A model generated the notes under the pieces. That model ran no database searches, was not told the origin of the DNA, and saw only the letters and a list, made by a program, of their open reading frames with translations. 64,000 bases of DNA, taken from contig NZ_JQMJ01000004.1 in NCBI RefSeq assembly GCF_000744655.1, forward strand, positions 2,728,001-2,792,000. The letters run 5' to 3'. Position numbers and translations under genes: made by a program. This document shows, one piece after another, positions 17,416 to 25,897 of this stretch; positions within the stretch are counted from its first letter, which is position 1; each line of letters starts with the position of its first letter. Origin of the DNA: Streptacidiphilus rugosus AM-16. Its GTDB lineage: Bacteria > Actinomycetota > Actinomycetes > Streptomycetales > Streptomycetaceae.

Positions 17416-17515
17416 TAGCAGCGGACCACAGACCTCACAAGACCTCACAGGCGCGCGATCGAGCCGTGCCCCCGCGCCGGCCGGCGAACCCGGCGGCTCG
17501 GTGGCCCGGCGGCCC

Positions 17516-17584
17516 GACCGGGTCGGGCGCGCCGAGGTGGACGCGGCCTTCTCTGGCCTCTGGCAGCTCGTCGGCCGCCCGGGG
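17516..17584 (+). pseudogene. 3' fragment of an ArsR-family regulator gene
   Basis: In one forward frame, 23 residues (including RAEVDAAFSGLWQLVGRPG) match the C-terminal end of the ArsR regulator at 27761-28081 at 19 of 23 positions. No helix-turn-helix part and no start can be found before it; upstream is only about 100 bases to the palindrome. It looks like the tail left after most of a regulator gene, divergent to the aminotransferase, was deleted. The remaining gap to 17624 holds no other gene. Confidence 0.6.
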
Positions 17585-17624
17585 TTCGGCGGTTCGGCGT
17601 TCAGCCGCTCGGCGGTTCAGCCGT

Positions 17625-18281
17625 TCAGCGGCCGGGCCGATCGGCGCGATCCGCAGCTCGGAGGATCGGCTCGAGCGCGCGCCGCAGGTCCGCGGTCTCG
17701 CGGTGCAGCACCGCCGTCATCCCGAGCGTCCTCGCCGCCTCTACGTTCACCTCGGAGTCGTCCACGAACAGGCAGCGTTCGGGTGCCGCCCCGGCCCGGC
17801 GGGCGGCGAGGCGGTAGATGGCCTCGTCAGGCTTGGCGACGCCGACGACCGAGCTGTTGACGACGTGGTCGGCCAGATCGTCGAGGCCCAGGCACGCCAG
17901 ATCCTCGTCCAGCCAGACGGTCGCGTTGGTGACCAGTAGCACGGGCACGCGCTCTCGCGCCCGCCGCAGCAGCGCGACAGCCTCCGCGTCGGCCCAGGAC
18001 GGCGCATACGCGAAAGCGCGCGCCAACTCCCGCGCCGGTCGCCCGCTCTCCGGCCCCGTCATCCGTTCCCGGAGCACGGCCGCGATGGAGTCTGCCCACT
18101 CCTCGCGGCTGATCCGCCCCAGGAGCAAGGGCAGGTCCTGCTCCGGCGCGAACGCGATCCGGGCCGTGGCGCCCGGCTCGATCCCGGCCTCGCGCTCCAG
18201 GCGGGCGATCTCCTCATCCCGGTAGAACCGGACCACGCCGTCGAGATCACAGAGCACCGCATCGAATGCAAGGTCAGCCAT
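17625..18281 (-). CDS. HAD family hydrolase
   Basis: 218 residues from ATG 18281. Motif I is DAVLCDLDGVV (nucleophile Asp and acid/base Asp), motif II is VLLVTNAT, the lysine of motif III is in VGVAKPDEAIY and motif IV is CLFVDDSEVNV. A helical cap lies between motifs I and II. This is the layout of small phosphatases of the IA subgroup (phosphoglycolate-phosphatase or haloacid dehalogenase-like). The substrate is unknown. The frame is open further upstream but that part has no good start. Confidence 0.9.
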   Translation of the reverse strand: MADLAFDAVLCDLDGVVRFYRDEEIARLEREAGIEPGATARIAFAPEQDLPLLLGRISREEWADSIAAVLRERMTGPESGRPARELARAFAYAPSWADAEAVALLRRARERVPVLLVTNATVWLDEDLACLGLDDLADHVVNSSVVGVAKPDEAIYRLAARRAGAAPERCLFVDDSEVNVEAARTLGMTAVLHRETADLRRALEPILRAADRADRPGR

Positions 18282-18406
18282 GCCACCGCATCCTGCCAGG
18301 TCACCGTGCCGGGACCACGGCCATGGGGGTGCCCCGGCCGGACCAGGGGGACCTGCGTACGCTTCCGTGCCGACCGGGCAGTTCCCGACCGAGAAGCGGA
18401 GTTGGC

Positions 18407-18988
18407 ATGCTGGGCCGAGGAGCCGGACGCAAGGCGGTCGATCCGAGACGTTCGGTACCGCTCTTGATGACGACGCTGGTCTCACTGGCCCTGGGCATCG
18501 CGGCACTCGCCCACGCGGGTCCGGCCCTGGCCTCGTCACTGCAGCTGGTCGGCACTCCGGGAAGGCTGACGGTCAGCACCTGCGCGACCTTCGGGGTGGG
18601 CAAGAGCGCGCACACGGTCTGCTACGGCAGCTTCCGGTCGGACAACGGCGCCATCGTCGACCCGCAGGCCTCGATCGACGCCAAGCTGCCGCCGAATGCC
18701 ACCAGACCGGTCCAGCGCGCCTCCGACGGAACCCTGGCGGAGGTCGGCGTCGTGCCCTCCGCCGGCTGGACTGCCGTGATCTTCCTCGGCGTCCTCGCCC
18801 TGAGCGTCAGCGTCGTGGGCGCGACGGCCATCCAGGCTCGGGACTCCTCGCGGGGGCACTTCGGAGAGCCCACGAAGGGCACGAGGGAACATCGTCTGCT
18901 CAGGTGCGCCCTGACCGTGGGCGGCGTCGCACTCGGCGGCGCTCTGCTGAGCGGGCTCACCGCGTTCGTGGCCCGCCTCGCACAGTAA
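18407..18988 (+). CDS. Small membrane protein of unknown function
   Basis: 193 residues from ATG 18407 with GGAG 5 bases upstream. An N-terminal hydrophobic segment (PLLMTTLVSLALGIAALAHAG) is followed by an extracytoplasmic stretch of about 80 residues with two cysteines (TCATFG, TVCYGSF) that could form a disulfide, then two more membrane segments. I do not recognise the family. It diverges from the HAD gene with 125 bases between starts. Confidence 0.7.
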   Translation: MLGRGAGRKAVDPRRSVPLLMTTLVSLALGIAALAHAGPALASSLQLVGTPGRLTVSTCATFGVGKSAHTVCYGSFRSDNGAIVDPQASIDAKLPPNATRPVQRASDGTLAEVGVVPSAGWTAVIFLGVLALSVSVVGATAIQARDSSRGHFGEPTKGTREHRLLRCALTVGGVALGGALLSGLTAFVARLAQ

Positions 18989-19016
18989 GGGGTCCCGACG
19001 TCGCCGGTGGCGGCCG

Positions 19017-19540
19017 TCAGTCCTCGAACCGCCAACGGGTCGCGCCGTAGGGCTCGCGGGTGGCGACACCGAAGACGGTGTCGATCCGCATCCGGTAGAG
19101 GTGCCACGGCGGCGGGCCGGCACTGGGGGCGTTGAAGGGCGCGGTGTAGGCGTCCCCCGCGACCTCGGCGGGCCAGCCGGCCCCCGGTAGACGGCGGCGA
19201 TCCGCTCCAGGGTCTGCACCTCGGTGACGCGGGCGGCCTCGCCTTCGGCCACGATGTCGATGCCCTCCAGCCTCGCCGAGAACGTGCAGGCGGGATTCGC
19301 CGCGAGGTTGCGCGCCTTGCGCGCCTCGGGGCTGCTGGTGAAGTACAGGTCGCCGTCGAGCCACACCGCCCCGACTCCCGCCGAGCACGGCCGCCCGTCC
19401 GGACGGACCGTTCCGAGGAAGGAGGTGACGGCCGGGCTCGGCATCGAGGCGCCCAGCGCCTCGTCGGCTCTGCTCCACAACAGCGCCGGGTCTCCGTAGC
19501 GGTCGAGGTTCGTCGTCTCGACGGGTTCCCTGGCGGCCAT
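19017..19540 (-). pseudogene. Pyridoxamine 5'-phosphate oxidase-like protein, frameshifted
   Basis: From ATG 19540 (GGAG about 9 bases upstream) one frame encodes a flavin-reductase/PNPOx-like start: MAAREPVETTNLDRYG, VTSFLGTVRPDGRP, LYFTSSPEARKARNL. At AAVYRG (about 19185) it must shift frame to continue as GWPAEVAGDAYTAPFNAPSA...WHLYRM...GVATREPYGATRWRF, the normal C-terminus of this family. Adding one base in the run of five C at 19181-19185 restores a 174-residue protein. It is either a recent pseudogene or a sequencing error in the homopolymer. Confidence 0.8.
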
Positions 19541-19757
19541 CGTCCATCGCTCCTTCGGGAGACCACACAGCGGGTCGTCCCTCAACGTCTCACAGGAGCT
19601 CGGTGCAGCTCTCCGGCGACACAGGCCCGAGCGGGTGCCGCAGACTGCCCCTGGTGCTGGTGACAGTGGACTGGTAATGTACACGCCATAAAGCGTCAAG
19701 CCTCTGACCTGCGGAGACACCGCAGCGCACCCCGAGGAATCAGGGGTTCCAACAACG

Positions 19758-19830
19758 TGCCCCCAGCAGGACTCGAACCTGCGGCCAAGTGCTTAGAAGG
19801 CACCTGCTCTATCCGCTGAGCTATGGGGGC
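19758..19830 (-). tRNA. tRNA-Arg (anticodon UCU)
   Basis: A 73-base cloverleaf on the reverse strand: acceptor stem GCCCCCA/TGGGGGC with discriminator A, D arm with AGCTCAGCGGATAGAGC, anticodon loop CTTCTAA (anticodon TCT), and T arm GGTTCGAGTCC. CCA is not encoded. It reads the codon AGA, rare in such genomes. Confidence 0.97.
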
Positions 19831-20109
19831 CTGACATGCGGCCTGGCAGGTCGGCCGGGTCCTGCCGTGGGACAGGATAAGCAGCGCCAGGCTTCGTGCC
19901 GGTTGCCTACGGCCGGGTCGTTCGGGCGAATCCTGCCGTGAAGCGGTCTGATAATCGCAGGTGAGGTGCCTCGCGCGCAGCGGTCGCGGAAGAATGGGGC
20001 GCGGCTGTTGTTCAGTCGTTACGGCGCTGCTGCCTCAGCCGTTATGCAGTCGCACGGCCGGACGAGGGGGCGTGCCCTCAGGCAAAGTGCACCCGTTCGG
20101 GTGGCCGGG

Positions 20110-20135
20110 TTTTCCACATGTCCCAGTTGTCCACA
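20110..20135 (+). promoter_or_regulatory. Two DnaA-box-like sites before the SSB gene
   Basis: TTTTCCACA (20110-20118) and TTGTCCACA (20127-20135) in the same orientation, 17 bases apart start to start. The second is identical to the DnaA box preferred in streptomycetes. They lie about 100 bases before the SSB gene. The rest of the 400-base gap after the tRNA shows no gene. Confidence 0.5.
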
Positions 20136-20232
20136 GGCTACGTGACTGGTGGGCGCAGGTGGGACCGGGGAGCGGCAGTGTGGTCCCCAGGCGGCCCGAC
20201 AGGGCCGGAGCCGGAGCGATGGGGGCTGCACG

Positions 20233-20979
20233 ATGATGAACGGCACGATGGTCACGCTCGTCGGCATCTCGGTGAGCCAGGTGCGGTATTCGACGACCGT
20301 CGGCGGTGTGCCCGTTGCGCACTTCCGGCTGGCGGCGACGGAGCGGCGGTTCGACCGGCCACGCCAGGTCTGGATCGAGGGAGACACCAGCTTCTTCACG
20401 GTGTGGGCCTGGCGGAGCCTGGCCGAGAACGCGCTGACCTCGATCGGCTGCGGCGATCCCGTCCTGGTCACCGGGCGGATGCGGATCCGCGAGTGGGAGC
20501 GGCCGGACGGCCAGCCCAAGGGCGTCTCCGCGGAGATCGAGGCGACGGCGCTCGGCCACGACCTGGCCAGGGGCACCACGGTGTTCCGCAAAACGGTGCG
20601 GGGGCGGCCCGAGCTGGTGGCCTCCATCTCCGAGCGCGCCCGGATCGGCGAGCGGCGTTCCCCGCTGCGGCGCGAGGACCCGCGCAGGGAGGGGCAGCAG
20701 ACGGCTGCGCAGCGGTCGGATGCCGCCGCCCCGCAGTCGGAGGCCCCCACGGTGGCGGAGCTGCCGTGTCCCAGGGACCGACGCCCCGAGAGCGGGCGAG
20801 CTCCGAGCGGGCCGAGGCAGAGCGGGCGGCCCGCGGACGGATCGGGCGGCGAGCGTCGGGAGGACGCGTCGCCTTCGGAGGGGAAGGTCCTGGCTCTCGT
20901 GGTCGGCCACGGTGAGGCGGGCGCGAGCGGCCCGGCCGGTGAGGCGGGCGAGGTGGGCGAGCGCCGGTGCGCGCTCTGA
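20233..20979 (+). CDS. ssb: Single-stranded DNA-binding protein, paralogue with atypical tail
   Basis: 248 residues from ATG 20233. Residues 1-110 form a recognisable OB fold of the SSB family: TMVTLVGISVSQVRYS, VAHFRLAATERRFDR, TSFFTVWAWRSLAENAL, DPVLVTGRMRIREWE. The remaining 130 residues are Arg/Gly/Ala/Ser-rich and do not end in the acidic Asp-Phe-type tip of replicative SSBs; the end is GEVGERRCAL. It is therefore probably not the main replication SSB (streptomycetes carry more than one). It is 83 bases upstream of ettA and near a clamp and a polymerase paralogue. Confidence 0.88.
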   Translation: MMNGTMVTLVGISVSQVRYSTTVGGVPVAHFRLAATERRFDRPRQVWIEGDTSFFTVWAWRSLAENALTSIGCGDPVLVTGRMRIREWERPDGQPKGVSAEIEATALGHDLARGTTVFRKTVRGRPELVASISERARIGERRSPLRREDPRREGQQTAAQRSDAAAPQSEAPTVAELPCPRDRRPESGRAPSGPRQSGRPADGSGGERREDASPSEGKVLALVVGHGEAGASGPAGEAGEVGERRCAL

Positions 20980-21061
20980 TCGACGGGCGTTCGGGTGGTC
21001 CCGTCGGGTGCGGCACAATGGAAGGCTGTAGCCACACCCCAACGACGCCGGACGGTTCACC

Positions 21062-22726
21062 TTGGCTGAGTTCATCTACACCATGCGCAAGACGCGAAAG
21101 GCGCACGGCGACAAGGTCATCCTTGACGACGTGACGCTCAGCTTCCTGCCTGGAGCGAAGATCGGCGTCGTGGGGCCCAACGGCGCCGGTAAGTCCACCG
21201 TGCTGAAGATCATGGCCGGCCTGGAGCAGCCGTCCAACGGCGACGCCTTCCTCTCGCCCGGTTACACGGTCGGCATGCTCCTGCAGGAGCCCCCGCTCGA
21301 CGAGACCAAGACAGTCCTCGAGAACGTCCAGGACGGCGTCGCCGAGATCAAGAAGAAGCTGGACCGCTTCAACGAGATCGCCGAGCTCATGGCGACGGAC
21401 TACTCCGACGCCCTCCTCGACGAGATGGGCAAGCTCCAGGAGGACCTGGACCACGCCAACGCCTGGGACCTCGACGCCCAGCTCGAGCAGGCCATGGACG
21501 CTCTGGGCTGCCCGCCCGGCGACTGGCCGGTCGGCAACCTCTCCGGTGGCGAGAAGCGCCGTGTCGCGCTCTGCAAGCTGCTGCTGGAGGCGCCCGACCT
21601 GCTGCTCCTGGACGAGCCCACCAACCACCTGGACGCCGAGTCGGTCCAGTGGCTGGAGCAGCACCTGGAGAAGTACGCGGGCACCGTCGTGGCCGTGACC
21701 CACGACCGGTACTTCCTCGACAACGTCGCCCAGTGGATCCTGGAGCTGGACCGCGGGCGCGCCTACCCCTACGAGGGCAACTACTCCACGTACCTGGAGA
21801 CCAAGCAGTCCCGCCTCAAGATCGAGGGCCAGAAGGACGCGAAGCGCGCCAAGCGCCTCAAGGAGGAGTTGGAGTGGGTCCGCTCCAACGCCAAGGGCCG
21901 TCAGGCCAAGTCCAAGGCCCGTCTCGCCCGCTACGAGGAGATGGCGGCCGAGGCCGACAAGATGCGGAAGCTGGACTTCGAGGAGATCCAGATCCCGCCG
22001 GGCCCGCGCCTGGGCTCGATCGTCGTCGAGGCGGAGCACCTTGCCAAGGCCTTCGGTGACAAGGTCCTGGTCGACGACCTCAGCTTCACGCTGCCGCGCA
22101 ACGGAATCGTCGGCGTGATCGGCCCGAACGGCGCCGGCAAGACGACGCTCTTCAAGATGATGCTCGGCCTGGAGTCCACCGACTCCGGCAACGTCAAGGT
22201 CGGCGAGACGGTCAAGGTCTCCTACGTGGACCAGAGCCGGGCCAACATCGACCCGAACAAGACGCTCTGGGAGGTCGTCTCCGACGGCCTGGACTGGATC
22301 CAGGTCGGCCAGGTCGAGATGCCGTCCCGCGCCTACGTCTCCGCGTTCGGGTTCAAGGGCCCGGACCAGCAGAAGCCGGCCGGCGTGCTCTCCGGCGGTG
22401 AGCGCAACCGCCTCAACCTGGCGCTGACCCTCAAGGAGGGCGGCAACCTGCTCCTCCTCGACGAGCCCACCAACGACCTGGACGTCGAGACGCTGAGCTC
22501 GCTGGAGAACGCCCTGCTGGAGTTCCCCGGCTGCGCCGTGGTCATCTCCCACGACCGCTGGTTCCTGGACCGGGTGGCGACGCACATCCTCGCCTACGAG
22601 GGCAACTCGAAGTGGTTCTGGTTCGAGGGCAACTTCGAGTCCTACGAGAAGAACAAGATCGAGCGGCTGGGCGCGGACGCCGCCCGCCCGCACCGGGCCA
22701 CCTACAAGAAGCTGACCCGCGACTGA
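21062..22726 (+). CDS. ettA: Energy-dependent translational throttle protein EttA (ABC-F ATPase)
   Basis: 554 residues from TTG 21062, giving MAEFIYTMRKTRKAHGDKVI, the standard EttA N-terminus. Two ABC modules have Walker A at about residue 38 (GPNGAGKST) and about 355 (GPNGAGKTT), signatures LSGGEKRR and LSGGERNR, and Walker B LLLLDEPTNHLD and LLLLDEPTNDLD. An arm and a basic linker (KRLKEELEWVRSNAKGRQAK) lie between them; there are no membrane segments. EttA binds the ribosomal E site and gates the first peptide bond in response to the ATP/ADP ratio. Confidence 0.97.
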   Translation: MAEFIYTMRKTRKAHGDKVILDDVTLSFLPGAKIGVVGPNGAGKSTVLKIMAGLEQPSNGDAFLSPGYTVGMLLQEPPLDETKTVLENVQDGVAEIKKKLDRFNEIAELMATDYSDALLDEMGKLQEDLDHANAWDLDAQLEQAMDALGCPPGDWPVGNLSGGEKRRVALCKLLLEAPDLLLLDEPTNHLDAESVQWLEQHLEKYAGTVVAVTHDRYFLDNVAQWILELDRGRAYPYEGNYSTYLETKQSRLKIEGQKDAKRAKRLKEELEWVRSNAKGRQAKSKARLARYEEMAAEADKMRKLDFEEIQIPPGPRLGSIVVEAEHLAKAFGDKVLVDDLSFTLPRNGIVGVIGPNGAGKTTLFKMMLGLESTDSGNVKVGETVKVSYVDQSRANIDPNKTLWEVVSDGLDWIQVGQVEMPSRAYVSAFGFKGPDQQKPAGVLSGGERNRLNLALTLKEGGNLLLLDEPTNDLDVETLSSLENALLEFPGCAVVISHDRWFLDRVATHILAYEGNSKWFWFEGNFESYEKNKIERLGADAARPHRATYKKLTRD

Positions 22727-22805
22727 TCGAGGGCGCGCCGCCCGAGCGCGCCCCGGCGAGAGATCTGCGTCACTGAAACGCCGCAGGTCATCGCCGTGCA
22801 ACATC

Positions 22806-22845
22806 GCCGGGGCAGGATGGATGCAAGAGTCCTGCCTGCCCCGGC
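22806..22845 (+). terminator. Stem-loop between ettA and the thioesterase gene
   Basis: A perfect 11-bp inverted repeat, GCCGGGGCAGG (22806-22816) with CCTGCCCCGGC (22835-22845), 80 bases after the ettA stop. An inner CAGGA/TCCTG can also pair. Probably ends the ettA transcript. Confidence 0.6.
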
Positions 22846-22869
22846 ACCCTGCCTACCGACGGAGATTCC

Positions 22870-23313
22870 GTGGCCCGCCACATATACGCCTGCCCGCTGC
22901 GATGGTCCGACATGGACGCGTTCGGGCACGTCAACAATGTGAACTTCCTCCGCTACCTGGAGGAGGCCCGGATCGACTTCACCTTCACCAACGCCGGCGA
23001 GGCCGGCGAGAAGGCCTTCTCCGAGGGCTCGGTGGTGGCCCGCCACGAGGTGGACTACCTGCTGCCGCTGGTCTACCGCCCCGAGCCGATCGTCATCGAG
23101 ACCTGGCTGACCAAGCTGGGCCGGGCCTCCTTCACGGTCACCTACGAGATCAAGGACGTGGGCGCCGGGGTGGACGGCAAGGACCGCGTCTACGTCCGCG
23201 CCAGCACCGTCGTCGTCCCCTACGACCTGGCCGCGGCGCGTCCGCGACGGCTCACTCCGACCGAGCGGGCCTTCCTCGCGGACTACCTGGAAGCCGAACC
23301 GGTCGCCGCATGA
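22870..23313 (+). CDS. Acyl-CoA thioesterase, 4-hydroxybenzoyl-CoA thioesterase (hotdog) family
   Basis: 147 residues from GTG 22870, with GGAG 5 bases upstream. The hotdog signature is MDAFGHVNNVNFLRYLEEAR with the catalytic Asp and the HVNN helix start, followed by VARHEVDYLLPL and FTVTYEIKD strands. It hydrolyses an acyl-CoA of unknown chain. The gene is followed 46 bases later by a hypothetical gene and probably shares its transcript. Confidence 0.92.
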   Translation: MARHIYACPLRWSDMDAFGHVNNVNFLRYLEEARIDFTFTNAGEAGEKAFSEGSVVARHEVDYLLPLVYRPEPIVIETWLTKLGRASFTVTYEIKDVGAGVDGKDRVYVRASTVVVPYDLAAARPRRLTPTERAFLADYLEAEPVAA

Positions 23314-23359
23314 GCGCGCAGTCGGCGCGGAACGGAAGCGAAGCGCGGAAGGAACAGGC

Positions 23360-24034
23360 ATGAGCACGGCCGTGGAACCGCTCCGACCGCTCCTGCTCGC
23401 GGAGCCCAGGGAGATCCCGCTCCTCGCGGACTTCCTCGGACGCCTGCTCCGTTACGACCGCGCGGCCGCGGTCCGGTTGCAGACGGCCGGTGAGACGCTG
23501 GCCGTCTTCGCCAGGATCCCCCTCGGCCAGTCGGGGCCGCTGGTGATCCGCACCGCCCTGCTGGACGGGGCCCAGCCGTTGGACGTCACGGTCTCGGCCG
23601 GTCAGTGGCTCGAGGAGCTGGGCCGCGCCCAGGACGCCGGACACGACGGGCTGGTGCTCCCTCCGGCCATCACCGGCCCGGCGTGGGCCGGTCTGCTGCC
23701 GCCGCGCGTCGGGTGGGAGCGCGTCGAGGATCTGGACACGGCTCCGCTAGCCGCAGCGGTCGCCGCCGCGGTCACCGAGTTCCGCAAGGCCGCGACGGCG
23801 CCGTCGGGCGGGGACGCGCTGGCCGAGGCCATCTGGTCCCGCCAGGTCCACCCGGCCGGGCTCACCCTGCGGGCGCTCCATGCCGCCCACCTGACCGGGC
23901 TGCTCCAGCAGACCCCGCGGGTCACTCTGCACCGCCACTCGGCCTGGCTCCGGCTGACGGCCCCGCGCGGCTCCGTGGTGATGCGTCGCGCCTCCGCCCC
24001 CGGCGCGGGCCTCGGCCTCACGCCCACCCGCTGA
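23360..24034 (+). CDS. Conserved hypothetical protein
   Basis: 224 residues from ATG 23360 with AAGGA 8 bases upstream. Not recognised beyond a streptomycete hypothetical. The N-terminal half (MSTAVEPLRPLLLAEPREIP; LLRYDRAAAVRLQTAGETLAVFAR) looks like an alpha/beta fold; the C-terminal half has WSRQVHPAGLTLRALHAAHL. No membrane segments or catalytic motif. It lies between the thioesterase and the sliding clamp gene. Confidence 0.75.
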   Translation: MSTAVEPLRPLLLAEPREIPLLADFLGRLLRYDRAAAVRLQTAGETLAVFARIPLGQSGPLVIRTALLDGAQPLDVTVSAGQWLEELGRAQDAGHDGLVLPPAITGPAWAGLLPPRVGWERVEDLDTAPLAAAVAAAVTEFRKAATAPSGGDALAEAIWSRQVHPAGLTLRALHAAHLTGLLQQTPRVTLHRHSAWLRLTAPRGSVVMRRASAPGAGLGLTPTR

Positions 24035-24139
24035 GGGCCAGGGGGCGAGGAGAGGCTCAGGTCCACCCGGCCTGTCAGTGCCGGGGTGCACGATGCGAGG
24101 GACAGCGCATCATGTCCCCCGCACGAGGAGCAGGACCGG

Positions 24140-25315
24140 TTGAAACTCCGACTCGCCCGTGAAGCCCTGGCCGAGGCCGTCGCGTGGGCGGCACACGCCC
24201 TTCCCGCACGGTCGACCGCTCCCGCCCTGTCCGGGCTGTTGCTGACGGCCGCTCAGCACGACGGCGGCACCTTGACGGTGTCCGGCTTCGACTACGAGGT
24301 GTCCGCGAGGTTCCAGGCTCGGGCGGAGGTGCTGGAGCCCGGTGCGGCCCTGGTGCCTGGTCGTCTGCTCGCCGATCTCGCCCGGGTCCTGCCCTCCGGC
24401 GGCCACGAGGTCGAACTGTCGTCGATCGGCTCGGATGTCGCGCTCGTCTGCGGCCCGGTGCAGTTCGAGCTGCCGGTGATTCCGTTGGAGGACTACCCTC
24501 GGCTGCCCTCCGTCCCGGCCCCGCGCGGCACCGTGGACGGTGCGCTCTTCGCCGAGGCGGTCGCGCAGGTCGCGGTCGTGGCCGGGCGGGACGAGTCGCT
24601 GCCCGTCCTGACCGGGATCCGGATGGAGTTCCACGCCGAGATCCTGCGCCTGGTGGCCACCGACCGCTACCGGCTCGCGGTCCGCGAGCTTCCCTGGACG
24701 CCGGCGGCCACGTCCGCGTCGGTCTCCGGCGAGGAGCCGGTCGTCGCCCTGGTGCCGGCCCGCAGCCTGCACGAGATCGCCCGCTCGCTCACCAAGGGCG
24801 AGCGGATAGCGATTTCTCCGGCTCCGGAGGAGCCCGGCAGCAACGTCCTCGGAGGGCTCATCGGCTTCGCCGCCGGTTCCCGGGAGGCGACGACGCGCCT
24901 GCTCGGCGCGGACTTCATCCGCTATCAGTCGATCTTCCCGAGCTCCTACACCGGCAGCGCCCTGATCGAGCGCGCCCCGCTGCTCGACGCGGTCAAGCGG
25001 ATGGCCCTGGTGACCGAACGCCACCAGCCGCTCCGGCTCTCCTTCTCCCCCGGCCTGGTCGTCGTGAACGCAGGTGGCAGCAGCGAGGCGCGGGGGCGGC
25101 AGGCGCTGGACGCGCGCTTCGACGCGGAGCAGGAGCCGATCATGCTCGCCGCCAATGCGGGCTATCTGGTGGACGGGCTCTCCGCGATCGGCGCCCGCTT
25201 CGTCGAACTGCGTTACACCACGCCCACCAAGCCCGCCGTCCTCACCGGCCGCGAGGACACGGAGCAGCCGGACGACTCCTACCGCTATCTCTTCATGCCG
25301 CAGCGCGCCGGCTGA
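24140..25315 (+). CDS. DNA polymerase III sliding clamp (beta subunit) paralogue
   Basis: 391 residues from TTG 24140, which gives MKLRLAREALAEAVAWAAHA, matching the usual DnaN N-terminus; GAGGAG lies 9 bases upstream. The three clamp domains are present (LVPGRLLADLARVLP; LPVLTGIRMEF...LVATDRYRLAVRELP; LRLSFSPGLVVVNA...YLVDGLSAIGARFVEL). The C-terminus YRYLFMPQRAG corresponds to the normal MPxR end. The main dnaN normally sits beside dnaA, which is not here, so this is likely the second clamp known in streptomycetes. It is followed by a polymerase of family A. Confidence 0.92.
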   Translation: MKLRLAREALAEAVAWAAHALPARSTAPALSGLLLTAAQHDGGTLTVSGFDYEVSARFQARAEVLEPGAALVPGRLLADLARVLPSGGHEVELSSIGSDVALVCGPVQFELPVIPLEDYPRLPSVPAPRGTVDGALFAEAVAQVAVVAGRDESLPVLTGIRMEFHAEILRLVATDRYRLAVRELPWTPAATSASVSGEEPVVALVPARSLHEIARSLTKGERIAISPAPEEPGSNVLGGLIGFAAGSREATTRLLGADFIRYQSIFPSSYTGSALIERAPLLDAVKRMALVTERHQPLRLSFSPGLVVVNAGGSSEARGRQALDARFDAEQEPIMLAANAGYLVDGLSAIGARFVELRYTTPTKPAVLTGREDTEQPDDSYRYLFMPQRAG

Positions 25316-25430
25316 CCCGGTCGGGGCCTCCGGCACGCAGCGGCGGTGCGTTCGAGGCCGGTTGGACGCGGTCCGAGGCGAGGTTCGGGGCGAGGCTTCG
25401 GACAGAGTTCCAGGAGTGGTGCGAGCCGGC

Positions 25431-25757
25431 CTACCTGGACTGCTCCCACTCGCGCCGGTAGTCGGCGAAGATCTCCTTCAGGTGGTGCCCGATCTTCAGG
25501 TAGTCGAGGTCGTCCAGATTGGCGAGCGAGATCCGCACCGACCACTCCGGCCCCTCGAAACCACGGCCGTTGAGCAGCACCACCCCGGTCTGCTCGGCCA
25601 ACCGGAAGAGCGGCTCGGTGGGGACGTAGTTCTCCTGGAGATAGCCCGCGAAGGCTTGGCCGGCGACCCGCTCCGCCTCGGCGAGCAGGTCGAGTTCGAT
25701 GTCGTACCCGGCCCGCGAACGGGCGAGCGAGGCCGGCCCCCCACCTGCAGATGCACC
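25431..25757 (-). pseudogene. aspD: C-terminal fragment of aspartate 4-decarboxylase (bifunctional aspartate transaminase) gene
   Basis: This reverse frame ends at the stop 25433-25431 and is closed upstream by a stop at 25760-25758, with no start codon that fits. About 95 residues match my memory of the end of AspD: RAGYDIELDLLAEAERV, FAGYLQENYVPTEPLFRLA, EQTGVVLLNGRGFEGPEWSV, RISLANLDDLDYLKIG. The missing 400 or more residues include the PLP site, so it cannot function. The breakpoint lies at about 25740-25757, just beside the upstream region of the polymerase gene. Confidence 0.8.
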
Positions 25758-25765
25758 TTATGCAT
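25751..25765. promoter_or_regulatory. Inverted repeat ATGCA-N5-TGCAT at the truncation point
   Basis: ATGCACCTTATGCAT lies between the aspartate decarboxylase remnant and the polymerase gene (start 25898). It may be an operator kept from the lost gene or may serve the polymerase gene. Only the symmetry supports it. Confidence 0.35.
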
Positions 25766-25897
25766 CATTCGCCAGGAATACCCGGTTTCATGACCGGCCG
25801 CGTGGGCCGCGCCCCAGGTGCGCCGGTCCCGCGACTGTCGGCGCCCGGTGCTACGTTCGCGAGAGGGACGAACGAGAGAACGACAACGGGGACGAGA

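Noticed and set aside
19758-19830. tRNA gene as the attachment site of an integrated element
   Set aside because: No duplicate of the tRNA 3' end or integrase gene seen in the window.
20110-20135. Replication origin
   Set aside because: Only two DnaA-like boxes and no dnaA/dnaN/rpmH arrangement; better read as regulatory.
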